The notes below the pieces were generated by a model, which saw nothing but the letters and a program-made list of their open reading frames with translations, was not told the origin of the DNA and ran no database searches. A stretch of 5,065 bases of DNA from Candidatus Nomurabacteria bacterium (lineage in GTDB: Bacteria; Patescibacteriota; Minisyncoccia; Phycocordibacterales; UBA9973): positions 1 to 5,065 of the forward strand of contig CALQZZ010000046.1 in assembly GCA_943350065.1 (NCBI GenBank), given 5' to 3'. Below are positions 4,198 through 5,065 of the stretch, piece by piece (position 1 is the stretch's first letter; every line of letters starts with the position of its first letter). The translations under genes were made by a program, and so were the position numbers.

Positions 4198-5065
4198 ATG
4201 AAAAAAATATTAGGGGCGATGATGGTTTTGAGTTTTCTATTAATAGGTGTTCATGTACATGCACAAATTTCACAAGCATCTTCTTTTAGAGTTTTAACTC
4301 CAAACGGTGGAGGGACTTTAATTCAAGGTTCAAATAATTCTATTACTTGGCAAGGAGGGAATACAAGTGTGTATGTTGGCGTAGTAGATGCTAATACTAC
4401 TAATGCTGTTAATCCAGTCGGTAGTCCATATCATCTTATTGGATGGCTCACAACTACTGGAATTGCAAATGGTTCTTTTAATTGGTCTGCACAACAAGTG
4501 TGTGATATGGGACATATTTCTTGTTGGAATATTGCTCCTGGTCAATATAAAATAATTATCGCCACACGAGATTCAAATAATTTAAATAATATTGATTTCT
4601 CTGTTCCATTTAATACTTCTTGGGATGTGAGTGATGCACCATTTACTATTGTTGCTCCTACTACATGTAATTCTTCTTCTACACCTTCAATCACTGTAAC
4701 TTCACCAAATGGTGGAGAAGTGTATACTGCAGATACTAATTTTTCAGTTACTTGGACATCCTGTAATGTTCCAGTTTCTACTTCTATAGCTATTGATACA
4801 GAATATAACGGACTTACACCAACAATTGCTTCTAGCGTCACTACTACAAATACAGGTTCAATAAGTTACACAGTACCAAGTAGTTTGATTGCTTCTCAAA
4901 ATTGGGGTTATGGAAATCATTTTAAAATATATTTAAAGACTGGTAGTGTTCCTTATGGAGGTAATAATATTTCAGTTGATGACGACTCAAATAATTTATT
5001 TACAGTAAACGCAACAGGACGATCGAGAGAAGATGTTGTAGTTACAAAAACACCAGTAGTAAATC
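4198..5065 (+). CDS. Secreted surface protein with tandem Kre9/KNH-like Ig-like domains, 3' end outside the window
   Basis: The frame stays open from ATG 4198 to the window end, 289 complete residues. Residues 1-22 are a Sec signal peptide: Lys2-Lys3, a hydrophobic core LGAMMVLSFLLIGV, and a likely signal peptidase I site after VHA22. No lipobox Cys. Two homologous beta-sandwich-like modules follow, about 29-152 and 163-270, each opening with 'TPNGG' or 'SPNGGE' and then 'S.TW' (ITW at 49-51, VTW at 184-186) and closing with FTI/FTV. This is the pattern of the Kre9/KNH-like Ser-Thr-rich family often repeated in exported CPR proteins. The linker at 153-164 is Thr/Ser-rich. Four cysteines (102, 109, 157, 189) could form two disulfides. 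Asp-rich turn DDDSNN at 261-266. The tail GRSREDVVVTKTPVVN suggests a further domain. The role (adhesin, S-layer-like or enzyme carrier) cannot be read from the visible part. Confidence 0.85.
   Translation, partial: MKKILGAMMVLSFLLIGVHVHAQISQASSFRVLTPNGGGTLIQGSNNSITWQGGNTSVYVGVVDANTTNAVNPVGSPYHLIGWLTTTGIANGSFNWSAQQVCDMGHISCWNIAPGQYKIIIATRDSNNLNNIDFSVPFNTSWDVSDAPFTIVAPTTCNSSSTPSITVTSPNGGEVYTADTNFSVTWTSCNVPVSTSIAIDTEYNGLTPTIASSVTTTNTGSISYTVPSSLIASQNWGYGNHFKIYLKTGSVPYGGNNISVDDDSNNLFTVNATGRSREDVVVTKTPVVN

Noticed and set aside
4330..4841. Two adjacent - strand reading frames of 71 and 99 codons
   Set aside because: They are antisense to the secreted protein, whose + frame has a signal peptide and two repeated domains; the - strand translations show neither.
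1..5065. CRISPR arrays, tRNA or rRNA genes, transposons or integrases, recoded TGA
   Set aside because: No regularly spaced repeats, cloverleaf-like segments, transposase motifs or terminal repeats with target duplications were seen, and all genes read cleanly in the standard bacterial code.

Overview
The window is an AT-rich bacterial stretch (roughly two thirds A+T by eye) with all six genes on the + strand and very tight packing. The best guess for the source is a Candidatus Patescibacteria/CPR genome (Parcubacteria-like). This rests on small tightly packed genes, no convincing Shine-Dalgarno sequence before any start, a MacA-like adaptor with a beta-rich insert in its hairpin, and a secreted protein built of 'PNGGE...TW' Ig-like modules. 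This is an inference from style; no 16S or marker gene is present. The standard bacterial code works throughout: stops used are TAA and TAG, and no in-frame TGA needs reading through.

Bases 3-3502 hold a three-gene MacAB-type exporter operon: a membrane fusion (adaptor) protein whose start lies before the window, an FtsX/MacB-type permease joined to it by a one-base TAATG overlap, and a MacB/LolD-class ABC ATPase. Between permease and ATPase sits a perfect 15-bp inverted repeat with a 4-nt loop. It has an A6 tract on its left only, so it reads as an intrinsic terminator on the - strand, or as an mRNA-stability or attenuation hairpin on the + strand. ATP hydrolysis by the ATPase would drive movements of the permease's extracytoplasmic domain, which the adaptor couples to substrate export.

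Bases 3506-4040 hold a type II toxin-antitoxin module of RelB/DinJ-like antitoxin and RelE-like toxin. It has its own near-consensus promoter (TTGACA, 17-nt spacer, TATACT). The promoter is overlaid by a 28-bp nested dyad, and the antitoxin ATG falls at the predicted transcription start, so the mRNA should be leaderless.

Bases 4041-4197 are a 157-bp gene-free regulatory region. It contains a 10-bp palindrome, a run of nine G directly abutting a TATAAT box, and two stem-loops, the second ending 14 bases before the next ATG. It leads into a secreted protein at 4198 that runs off the window end. That protein has a Sec signal peptide and two Ig-like domains with four cysteines. The G9 tract between a weak -35 and a perfect -10 makes this promoter a candidate for phase-variable expression of a surface protein, the most interesting hypothesis in the window.

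No tRNA, rRNA, CRISPR array, transposase or integrase was seen.
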